A stretch of 8,588 bases of DNA, taken from Limnohabitans sp. (GTDB lineage Bacteria; Pseudomonadota; Gammaproteobacteria; Burkholderiales; Burkholderiaceae_C). Below, one piece after another: positions 1 to 6,462 of this stretch (position 1 is its first letter; each line of letters starts with the position of its first letter). The stretch lies in assembly GCA_015657605.1 (NCBI GenBank), contig JACDQO010000289.1:1-8588 (forward strand). The letters run 5' to 3'. Both the position numbers and the translations under genes were made by a program. The notes below the pieces were generated by a model. It ran no database searches. It was given only the letters and a program-made list of their open reading frames with translations, and had not been told where the DNA came from.

Positions 1-1
1 G

Positions 2-467
2 TTGATTTTGGGGGGCAGGGGGCGCCACGCGTGGGGCTTTGCTCCCGATCTTGGCCGAGCACCCAAGCGAGCTTGTGATCGTCAACCGCACCGTGGCCAA
101 GGCGCAAGAGCTGGCGGCATTGGCGCACCAGCACCAGACGGGCCAAGTCCCAGTGCAGGGGCTGGGCTATGCCGACTTGCAGGGGCAGATGTTTGACGTG
201 GTGCTCAACGCCAGTTCGTCCAGCCTTATGGCCGAGCTGCCGCCCTTGCCCGCCAGCGTGTTTGGCCCTGGCTGCCTGGCCTATGACCTGACCTATGGCA
301 AAGGCCTGACGCCTTTCCTGAAGCTGGCGCAGCAAGCGGGCGTGACGCGTCTCGCCGATGGCGTAGGGATGCTGGCCGAACAAGCCGCCGAGGCCTTTGA
401 GTGGTGGCGCGGCATCCGGCCCGACACGGCGGCCGTCATCCAAAAGCTGACGGTGCCCTTGGTGTGA
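2..467 (+). CDS. aroE: Shikimate dehydrogenase, C-terminal half (5' partial, one frameshift)
   Basis: AroE reduces 3-dehydroshikimate to shikimate with NADPH in the cytosolic aromatic amino acid (chorismate) pathway. The window starts inside the gene: about 154 residues remain of a usual 270-280. The fragment begins at the NADP-binding Rossmann motif, read as LILGAGGATRG, followed by the NRT nucleotide-specificity motif. The C-terminal family signature is clear: D-L-T-Y-x-K-G-x-TPFL, then DGVGMLAEQAAEAFEWWRG, which aligns with E. coli AroE (YDMFYQKGKTPFL and DGLGML). The frame breaks in the G-run at 10-15. With six Gs the start reads LILGGRGRH; with five Gs the canonical GAGGA motif is restored and joins the frame that runs to the TGA at 465-467. 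A sequencing insertion is the simplest reading. The identity is certain; the gene's start lies outside the window. Confidence 0.93.
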
Positions 468-532
468 GCTGAGCCTGCAGAAGTTTGATCTGAATGGGGT
501 ATGGTGCTTGTTTTGAATCCAAGAAAGAACGC

Positions 533-925
533 ATGAAAACGCTTTACCGCTTGCTGATGGTTTGTGCGGCTGTTGTGACAGCGCCGGCTTGGGCCTCGGG
601 CGAGGGCACTTACAAGGCCGTGTGTGCCAGTTGCCACGGACAGGCCTTCCCCAAGTCGCCGCAATTGGGCAACAAAGCCCAGTGGGCGCCGCTGATTCGT
701 GAAGGCCAAGTCACCCTCACCGCTCATGGCTATGTGGGCGTCCGGGGCATGCCCGCCAAAGGCGGTCAAGCCGACTTGACGCTGGAGGCCTTCGCCGAGG
801 CCGTGAACCACATGGTCAACCTGTCTGGCGGCAACTGGAAAACACCGGACGCCAAGACCTTGCAAGCCATGCAGTCCGAAGTGGCCAAGCGCCAAAAATC
901 CAAAGCCGCTAAGGCAGGCGGCTAA
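533..925 (+). CDS. Small periplasmic cytochrome c, class I (c5-like)
   Basis: A 130-residue exported monoheme cytochrome c, presumably a periplasmic electron carrier. The ATG at 533 (MKTLYRLL) is preferred to an in-frame ATG at 494 because it begins a standard Sec signal peptide: K2 and R6, a hydrophobic stretch at about 7-19, and an AWA|S cleavage site near residue 21. A purine-rich AAGAAAG lies upstream as a weak ribosome binding site. Heme c attaches at C31-A-S-C34-H35, and the likely distal axial ligand is M73 in GVRGMPAKGG. The order CxxCH, W51, the MPAKGG loop and a C-terminal helix (AVNHMV) fits cytochrome c5-like proteins. The pair of extra cysteines that often follows MPAKGG in c5 is absent. 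It stands alone, 65 bp after aroE, with no oxidase or dehydrogenase gene beside it, so its redox partner cannot be named. Confidence 0.9.
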   Translation: MKTLYRLLMVCAAVVTAPAWASGEGTYKAVCASCHGQAFPKSPQLGNKAQWAPLIREGQVTLTAHGYVGVRGMPAKGGQADLTLEAFAEAVNHMVNLSGGNWKTPDAKTLQAMQSEVAKRQKSKAAKAGG

Positions 926-1098
926 CGCTTCGCCACCGCCTTGGCCCATCAAGGGTTTGATCGCAGGACCTGCATATTTTCCTCCCATACCCTTGGGTCT
1001 ATACCCTCTGATCGACCCCAAACACCCCTTTTGGGAGATGGCCTAAGGGCCTGAAACGCAAGACGATGCAGGACATTGTTTTGAATCAGGAGCGCACC

Positions 1099-2324
1099 AT
1101 GGGCATACAGCACAAGTTTCGAACTCTCAAACCCTGGGCTTGGTCAGGCCTGGCGCTGGCCACCGCTGGCTTGGTGGCCTGCGGGGGCAGTGGTGGCGGT
1201 ACGTCCACCGGCACGCTCAATCTGGCCATGACCGATGCACCGGCCTGCGGCTATGACCATGTGTATGTCACGGTGAACAAAATCCGTGTGCACCAAAGCG
1301 CGGCGGCCGATGGCACCGAGCTGCTGGGCTGGCGCGAGTTGAGCATCCCCACCCAGCGCATCGATTTGCTGTCGCTCACCAACGGCGTGTTGCAAGAGCT
1401 CGGCAGCATGCCCTTGCCTGTGGGCAATTACCAGCAGCTGCGCCTGGTGCTGGCCGACAACCCGGCCAACCCTTCTACTGCGAATCCGCTGGCCAATGCC
1501 TTGGTGCTGTCGGGCAGCAACACCGAAATCCCTTTGACCACGCCCAGCGCACAGCAAAGCGGTTTCAAGCTGCAAGCGCGTTTTGATGTGCAAAGCGGGC
1601 AGGTGGCCGACATGGTGCTGGACTTTGATGCGTGCCGCTCCATCGTCAAGGCCGGGGCTTCCGGGCGCTACAACCTCAAGCCCGTGGTGGCGGTCATCCC
1701 GCGGCTGACCACGGCCATCGAGGGTTTTGTGGACCCTGCTGTGGCGTCCGGCGTGGTGGTGTCCACACGCGATCCGGACAACAACGTGCGTGCCACCGTG
1801 CCCAACCCCGTCACGGGCAAATTCACCTTGGCTTATTTGCCCGAGAACACCAGCTACACCGTGGTGGTGGCGGGTCAAAACCTGACCACCGCAGCCATCA
1901 CCAACGTGCCGGTGTCTTTGGCCATGGGCGTGACCAGGCTCAACACGGCTCAAACCCCGATCATGCCCAGCGCTTCGGCCATGGCCACGGTCGCGGGTGT
2001 GGTCAGTTTCAGCAGTGCGCTGCTCACCGATGCGCGGGTGTCGGCCAGCCAGACGCTCAGCACAGGCCAGTCTGTCGCAGGGTGGCATCCATGGGCGTGG
2101 ACCCTGTCACGGCCGAGTACACGCTGGCCTTGCCCTTGGCTGCCGCCGTCAAGGCGCCTTATGTGTCGGGATCGCCCTTGGTGTTCACCACCGACAGCAT
2201 GGTGGCTGGACGCTACAACATCAATGGAACGGCCACGGGCTACACCACGCAAAGCACCAACCCTGTGCTGGACTTGGGGCTGGCGGGCAGCACCACCGTC
2301 AAGGACTTGGTGTTGGTGCCCTGA
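1099..2324 (+). CDS. DUF4382-domain lipoprotein with a carboxypeptidase-regulatory-like C-terminal part (one frameshift)
   Basis: A predicted lipoprotein of about 408 residues with no known biochemical function. The ATG at 1099 is chosen over the in-frame ATG at 1066 because AGGAG (1088-1092) sits 6 bases upstream and the product then begins with a lipoprotein signal: basic N-terminus, hydrophobic stretch 14-27, lipobox L-V-A-C28, and a flexible GGSGGG linker. Residues from about 36 to 190 match DUF4382 by pattern (TGTLNLAMTDAPACGYDHVYVTVNKI at the start). From about 205 a beta-sandwich region (EGFVDP, then FTLAYLPENTSYTVVVAG) resembles carboxypeptidase regulatory-like domains, and a similar unit follows from about 300. 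The frame shifts near 2080: one extra G in the GGG at 2080-2082 gives SVAGVASMGVDP and joins the frame ending at TGA 2322-2324. Without the correction the frame ends at 2328 with a Trp/Arg-rich tail. DUF4382 lipoproteins are widespread and uncharacterised, so I infer no role. Confidence 0.82.
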
Positions 2325-2325
2325 A

Positions 2326-2379
2326 TGAGGCCCATCGGTGTTATCGGTCAGTCGGGGATGGCTGACTGACTGGGCCTCA
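2326..2379. terminator. Nested inverted repeat between convergent genes, possible bidirectional terminator
   Basis: TGAGGCCCA (2326-2334) is perfectly complementary to TGGGCCTCA (2371-2379). Inside it, GTCAGTC (2347-2353) pairs with GACTGAC (2364-2370). The structure starts just after the lipoprotein stop codon, and its right arm contains the stop codon of the minus-strand oxidoreductase. No U-tract follows on either strand, so termination is inferred from position and symmetry. Confidence 0.5.
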
Positions 2380-3259
2380 GGGGGTCTGCCGCTTGGCCAA
2401 CAGCGTGACCAACTCGGGCACAAGGGCTTGCGGATCGCCTTCATGGCAGGCCGTTTGCAGTGTGTTTTTGATGGCCTCGGCCACCGTGCGTTCGGCCTGC
2501 GTGTCGGTGGCCATCTGGTGGTAATAGCTCAGGTCCTTGAGCGCATTGCTCATGCTGAAGCGCAGGCCCGAGGTGTCGCCCGCCGTCTGCATGGGTTTCA
2601 AGCGATCCAGCGCCGCGCCCCAGCCGCCGCCTTTGGACAGCACTTCCACAAAGGTGTGGGCGTCCACCCCGGCCCGTTGCGCGCAGGCAGCGGCTTCGGC
2701 CAGCAGGGTCACGGTGCCCAGCGACACATAGTTGTGCAACAGCTTCATGCGGTGGCCTGAGCCAATCGGGCCGGTGTGCACGATGTTCTCGGCAAAGCAG
2801 GCCAGGATAGGTTTGCAGCGTTCAAACAAAGCCGCGTCGCTACCCACCAACAGGTTCAGGCGTCCTTCGGCGGCTTCTTTGGGGGTACGCGTCATGGGCG
2901 AATCGAGAAACTGACCGCCTTGGGCGATCACCAGGGCCGCGACTTTTTCAGTCGACGCGGGCACGGCGGTGGAGCAGTCGATCACGATGGTGCCGGGCCG
3001 CAGGCCCTTCAAGACACCGTCCTCACCCAGCAGCACCGCCTCGACCTGCGGCGTGCCGGTCACGCACAGGATGATCACATCCGATTGCGCCGCCAAGGCC
3101 TGGGGGGGTGGTGCAGGTGCGCGCGCCTGCGGCCAACAGCGCGTCCAGGGGCTGGTTGCCGGGGTGCTCCAGCACCGTCAGGCTTTGCCCGTGCTTGAGC
3201 AAGTTGCTGGCAATGCCGTGGCCCATCATGCCGATGCCGATCATGCCAATGGTGGTCAT
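2377..3259 (-). CDS. NAD(P)-dependent oxidoreductase, 3-hydroxyisobutyrate dehydrogenase family (one frameshift)
   Basis: A cytosolic beta-hydroxyacid dehydrogenase of 293 residues, the usual family length. The start at 3259 is supported by GGAG (complement of 3265-3268) five bases upstream and by the Rossmann motif that follows at once: G5-x-I-G8-x-G10-x-M-G13. The substrate-loop region is DSPMTRTPKEAAEGRLNLLVG (119-139). The catalytic lysine is K172 in GSGHRMK, with N176 nearby, and the C-terminal helical domain carries the conserved K241-D242-L. The usual D-x-P-V-S-G-G motif is replaced by SPMTRTP, so the substrate may differ from hydroxyisobutyrate or tartronate semialdehyde. The frame breaks at the G7 run 3102-3108; one base fewer turns TTPPGLGG into TTPQALAAQS and joins the two parts. 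It lies 44 bp downstream of the PAP2 gene on the same strand and could share its transcript. No metabolic partner gene is visible. Confidence 0.87.
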
Positions 3260-3303
3260 GTTGTCTCCAGTTTTATCCAGTCGAGGACTGTAGCCAAGCA
3301 GGC

Positions 3304-4083
3304 TCAAGCCGGGAGTCTCGGGTTTGACTGCTTCAGGCGTTGAAAAACTTGGTGATTGGCCCAAGCCGTTGCGGCGCAAATCAAGGCTGTCCAAGCGGTG
3401 TGGCTGGGGTAATGGGCACCACGCAGGGTTTGTGCAGCCCCCAAAAAAAGCCCCATCAGCACAATGGCTCCCAGCCAGACCCAACCTTTGCGCTTTTCTT
3501 GCGCTTGCTCAGAGGCCAGCCACGGCAAGGTCATGGCCAAAAAGGCCATCGCACTGGAGGCGTGCCCACCCGGAAAGCAATGCCCACCGCCACCATCGCG
3601 GGTGCCCCATGACCAGTGCGAGATGTAGGTTGCAACACCACCAAAGGATTGCAGTTCCCACGGGCAACTGGTCAAGCTGATGCGTTTCAAGCTGGAGATC
3701 AACAACAAACTCAAGGTGATACCGACAACGACCTCCAGCCTTTGCAGGCGAGGGACCTGACGCCAAGGGCCCCAAGGTAATACCGCCATCCAGAGCAAGG
3801 CGAGGTAAACCACCACAGCCAAGCGTTTGACACCTTCGTGCAAGACGGTGCTCAGCCACCAATGGTCGCGCAAGGCAAAGCCTTGTGCGTCACCCAGCCA
3901 AGCCATCACGTGCAGGTCTGCCCCCGTGGCATCCCAGCCCAATGTCAGCCCCAAACAGGCGACCCAGAGCCACAAGCCCAACGGCTTGGATCGAAGGGGC
4001 GTCAGCGCTTCATGCCCCTGAGCCATCACAAAGGATGGAAAGCGGTCGAGGTCCTTGAGGGGCAATGGACTTGGCAGATGCAT
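3304..4083 (-). CDS. PAP2-superfamily membrane phosphatase
   Basis: An integral inner-membrane phosphatase of 259 residues that probably dephosphorylates a lipid phosphate or diphosphate. Hydrophobic segments lie near 36-50, 86-103, 117-131, 176-190, 201-216 and 229-242. The three PAP2 motifs are present in a variant form: LKRISLTSCPW (K133, R134, C140-P141 in place of Arg-Pro), HCFPGGHASS (catalytic-type H174, Gly in place of the Ser of PSGH), and LRGAHYPSH (R221, nucleophile-type H224, H228 where Asp is usual). From memory this CPW / FPxGHAS / RGAH-SH pattern is shared by a 'membrane-associated PAP2' subgroup that includes the PAP2 protein encoded beside mcr-1, so it is probably normal for the subgroup. 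The gene is divergent from the response regulator and shares the operator at 4133-4149. ATG 4083 has no clear Shine-Dalgarno sequence; M20 (ATG at 4026) is a possible alternative start. The substrate (lipid A phosphate, undecaprenyl pyrophosphate or phosphatidate) is not resolved. Confidence 0.85.
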   Translation of the reverse strand: MHLPSPLPLKDLDRFPSFVMAQGHEALTPLRSKPLGLWLWVACLGLTLGWDATGADLHVMAWLGDAQGFALRDHWWLSTVLHEGVKRLAVVVYLALLWMAVLPWGPWRQVPRLQRLEVVVGITLSLLLISSLKRISLTSCPWELQSFGGVATYISHWSWGTRDGGGGHCFPGGHASSAMAFLAMTLPWLASEQAQEKRKGWVWLGAIVLMGLFLGAAQTLRGAHYPSHTAWTALICAATAWANHQVFQRLKQSNPRLPA

Positions 4084-4116
4084 GGCGGGTTGAATGGTCC
4101 AAAAAAGGCTTTACCC

Positions 4117-4122
4117 ATTAAA
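4117..4122 (-). promoter_or_regulatory. Candidate -10 element of the PAP2 promoter
   Basis: On the minus strand TTTAAT lies 10 bp downstream of the CTTAAG-N5-CTTAAT operator and about 34 bp upstream of the PAP2 ATG at 4083. There is no good -35 hexamer, as expected for a promoter driven by an OmpR-class activator bound just upstream. The assignment is inferred from spacing alone. Confidence 0.45.
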
Positions 4123-4132
4123 AATCGATCGG

Positions 4133-4149
4133 ATTAAGCCTGCCTTAAG
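4133..4149 (-). promoter_or_regulatory. PmrA/QseB-type operator (PmrA box)
   Basis: Read on the minus strand the site is CTTAAG-GCAGG-CTTAAT, two direct half-sites spaced 11 bp apart. It matches the PmrA box (CTTAA-type half-sites separated by 5 bp) and equally the QseB motif CTTAA-N6-CTTAA. It lies between the divergent PAP2 gene (start 4083) and the response regulator (start 4238). Orientation and the -10-like element downstream favour control of PAP2. On the plus strand the site reads ATTAAG-N5-CTTAAG and could also serve autoregulation, although no good -10 follows on that side. Confidence 0.72.
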
Positions 4150-4237
4150 TGGGACCTGTCAGCCTGTGGGCATGAACACAACTCCTGACACAATCAAAGC
4201 TCATCAACAACATGTGCATTTCAAAGAAAGCCAAGCC

Positions 4238-4915
4238 ATGCGGGTTTTGATTGTGGAAGACGATGTGGGCATTGCCACCGGCTTGGCCGCCAGCCTGAAA
4301 GCCAATGGCTATGCGGTGGACGTGACCCCCACGCTGGCCTTGGCCACGGCCGCTGTGCGAGTGGAGCCTTTTGATTTGGTGCTGCTCGACTTGAACCTGC
4401 CAGACGGTGACGGATTGGCTTGGCTGAGGCAAGAGCGCCGCGCTGGCAGTGTGACCCCCGTGCTGATCATGACCGCCCGCGATACTTTGCCCGACCGTGT
4501 GACCGGACTGGACGAAGGCGCTGACGACTATGTGGTCAAGCCTTTTGAGCCCGAGGAGCTTTTGGCCAGGATGCGTGCGGCCCTGCGCCGCAGCGAAGGC
4601 CGCGCATCACCCTTGCTGCGCCATGGCGATTTGGTGTTGGACCCGGCCGCCCACAGCGTGCTGAAAAATGGTGAACCGGTCGTGCTGCGTGCCAAAGAGT
4701 ACGCCCTGCTGTTGGCGCTGCTGCGGGGCAGTGGGCAGGTGCTTTCGCGCCAAAGGTTGGAGCAAGCGCTCTATGGTTTTGACGAGGTGTTGGACAGCAA
4801 CGCTTTGGAGGTGCACATGCACCACCTGCGCCGCAAGTTGGGCGATGGCTTGGTCAAGACGGTGCGCGGTGTGGGCTACTTTGTGCCCAACCCGGACACC
4901 CAAGGGGGGGCTTGA
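4238..4915 (+). CDS. OmpR/PhoB-class response regulator, PmrA/QseB-like
   Basis: A 225-residue cytosolic DNA-binding response regulator, the usual length for PmrA and QseB. The receiver domain spans about 1-115: acidic pocket E7-D8-D9, phospho-acceptor D51 in LLDLNLPDGDG, switch T79, and K101 in VVKPF. The winged-helix output domain (about 125-220) holds LRAKEYALLLALL, a DNA-recognition region SNALEVHMHHLRRKLG and the final VRGVGYFV hairpin. ATG 4238 (MRVLIVEDD) is chosen because the receiver fold begins there; the frame stays open upstream to 4094, but that stretch is not receiver sequence. It should be phosphorylated by the kinase encoded next. Its stop TGA (4913-4915) overlaps the kinase ATG (4915) by one base, indicating translational coupling. 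Naming rests on family similarity, the CTTAA operator upstream and linkage to eptA; PmrA and QseB cannot be told apart here. Confidence 0.93.
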   Translation: MRVLIVEDDVGIATGLAASLKANGYAVDVTPTLALATAAVRVEPFDLVLLDLNLPDGDGLAWLRQERRAGSVTPVLIMTARDTLPDRVTGLDEGADDYVVKPFEPEELLARMRAALRRSEGRASPLLRHGDLVLDPAAHSVLKNGEPVVLRAKEYALLLALLRGSGQVLSRQRLEQALYGFDEVLDSNALEVHMHHLRRKLGDGLVKTVRGVGYFVPNPDTQGGA

Positions 4916-6436
4916 TGGCGCATCCGACGGTTCAGCTAAGCCAAACCGGGAACGTGCAAGCCCGATCCCTGTGGCGGTATTTGTGGGCTTGGGCTTTGGG
5001 GGCGGTGGTGTCTCTGTGGCTGTTGTTGGCGGGTTTGTCTTATTCCACCGGTTACCTCGAGGCGGAAGAAATCAGCGATGGTCTGCTGGTCTCCACCGCC
5101 CAGATGCTGTTGGCGCAGCCTTGGCCAGATTCGGCGCTGTTGCCTGGTGGGTCGCCGTCGCTGTCTGAGCCTGAACCACAGCCCACAGCGCTGCCAGCTG
5201 GCCTGCACGGACACACCGACAAAGCTTACGTGCCAGACCTTCACGTCTTGATGTGGCTGGACGATCAATTGGTGTGGGACTCGCACGGCATGCAGCCCCA
5301 ATGGCCCGCGACCCAGGCATTGGGGCACCAAACCCTGCACCTGACTGTGCAAGGGGAGACACAGGAGTGGCGCGTCTATGTGGCTGAATCGAGGGAAGGC
5401 AACGTGTCCCCCCCCCAGTGCAAACGCCCAAGCCGACAGGCCCGTCGTACGGCGTGTGGCGGTGTTTTTAGACCCGTCGCGGCGCGAAGCACTGGCCGCA
5501 GACATCGCCGAACACATCTTGCTGCCAGCCTTGTTGTTTTTGCCCCTGGTGGCCTTGATCTTGGCTTCGGCCATGCGACGCGGCTTGCTGCCCTTGAAGC
5601 GTTTGTCCAGCAAAATTTCAGACTTGGATGTCGATGCCGGTCAAACCCTGATGCCACAGCAGCCCTTCCAAGAGTTGGGCGTGACGGTGCAGGCCATCAA
5701 CCACTTGGTGCAGCGCTTGCAAGAGGAGATTGCGCGTGAGCGGCGTTTTGCAGCCGATGTGGCGCACGAACTGCGCACGCCTTTGACGGCTTTGGTGCTG
5801 CAGTCTCGCCTGGCTCGCGATGCCGCTTTGCCGTCCGAGCAGGCTCAGGCACTTCAAGCGGTCGAGCAGGGGGCCCTCCAAGCGGGGCGCATTTTGTCCC
5901 AGCTCTTGGATTTGGCTCGCGCGCACAGCTTGGGTGAGGAACAGTCAGAGCCGGTCGATCTGTGCGCCTTGGCGCAAGGTGTGGTGGCCGAACACGTGGC
6001 CTTGGCCCATGCCTTGGGGCAAGACATCGCGCTGGAGGCGCCTGCCCATCCTGTGACGGTGAGCGGTCAGTCCACTTTGTTGGCATTGGCCTTGCGCAAT
6101 TTGGTGGACAACGCTTTGCGACACAACCCGTCGGGAACCTATGTCGAAGTGCGCATTGCACAAGACGTGCAAGGGCAGGTGCGCCTGTCGGTCAGCGACG
6201 ATGGCAGCGATGGGATCAGCGATGGGGCCAGCCATGGGGCCCTATTGGGGATGCCAGCCAGCGCCCCGACGGCAGGCCACGCACCCCAAGCTGGCTTGGG
6301 GATTGGCCTGACCTTGGTGGAGCGCATTGCACAAAGCCAGGGTGCGCAGTTCATTCGCGATGCGGGCACCGCACCCTTTGGCAAGCGATATGCTTTGGTT
6401 TGGCCTGCTGTGACGAACCGAACAGACGGGACTTAA
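4915..6436 (+). CDS. Membrane sensor histidine kinase, PmrB/QseC-like (one frameshift)
   Basis: An inner-membrane sensor kinase of about 506 residues, cognate to the regulator just upstream. ATG 4915 overlaps the regulator stop, and AAGGGGGGG (4902-4910) is the ribosome binding site. Domains in order: TM1 about 20-44; periplasmic sensor about 45-198; TM2 about 199-219; a HAMP-like linker RRGLLPLKRLSSKISDLDV; HisKA with H284 in FAADVAHELRTPLTAL; N-box around N395-N399 (ALRNLVDNALRHN); G1 box VSDDG at 426-430; G2 box GLGIGL at 460-465. Between G1 and G2 the usual F-box (ERFYR) is missing, and a run of S-D-G repeats and an Ala/Gly-rich lid stand in its place. An ExxE element (E49-A-E-E52) follows TM1, comparable with the ferric-ion-binding ExxE motifs of enterobacterial PmrB, though this is weak evidence. 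The frame breaks in the C9 run 5408-5416; eight Cs give NVSPPSANAQ and join both halves. Without the correction the first frame stops at 5739, before the HisKA domain. Confidence 0.9.
6193..6240 (+). repeat. Four tandem 12-bp units within the kinase gene
   Basis: CAG recurs at exactly 12-bp steps (6193, 6205, 6217, 6229). The units are CAGCGACGATGG, CAGCGATGGGAT, CAGCGATGGGGC and CAGCCATGGGGC. In frame they encode the four-residue units SDDG, SDGI, SDGA and SHGA. The first unit is the G1 (D-box) of the ATP-binding domain, so the array looks like an expansion of that motif. Later units differ from it by one to four bases. Confidence 0.75.
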
Positions 6437-6448
6437 TGTTGAGATAAG
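6432..6448 (+). promoter_or_regulatory. Degenerate PmrA-box-like site in front of eptA
   Basis: CTTAAT-GTTGA-GATAAG has one perfect half-site and, 11 bp on, a half-site matching in its last four bases. It overlaps the kinase stop codon (TAA 6434-6436) and ends 14 bp before the first candidate eptA start at 6463. A start so close leaves little room for a promoter, so it may be a relic or chance. Reported as tentative. Confidence 0.25.
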
Positions 6449-6462
6449 ACTGGGCGCTCAAC

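Noticed and set aside
293..1021. Long minus-strand open frame of 242 codons opposite aroE and the cytochrome gene
   Set aside because: It runs antisense to two well-recognised genes and shows no family motif; it is a by-product of GC-rich codon bias.
926..1098. Promoter or terminator in the 173-bp gap between the cytochrome and lipoprotein genes
   Set aside because: A weak CCCAAA/TTTGGG hairpin (1017-1035) and a TATACC hexamer near 1000 were seen, but there is no U-tract and no matching -35 at proper spacing; not supportable.
1144..2088. Minus-strand open frame of 314 codons opposite the DUF4382 lipoprotein
   Set aside because: His/Arg/Gly-rich composition typical of a shadow frame, with no domain or ribosome binding site.
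3274..3295. Short inverted repeat CAGTC-GAG-GACTG between the oxidoreductase and PAP2 genes
   Set aside because: A five-base stem with a three-base loop and no U-tract is chance level; not called a terminator.
4094..4237. N-terminal extension of the response regulator from the ATG at 4094
   Set aside because: It would cover the operator, and the extra 48 residues do not belong to a receiver domain, whose fold begins at the ATG at 4238.
4936..5613. Minus-strand open frame of 225 codons opposite the sensor kinase
   Set aside because: Antisense to the clear sensor and TM2 coding sequence; no recognisable protein features.
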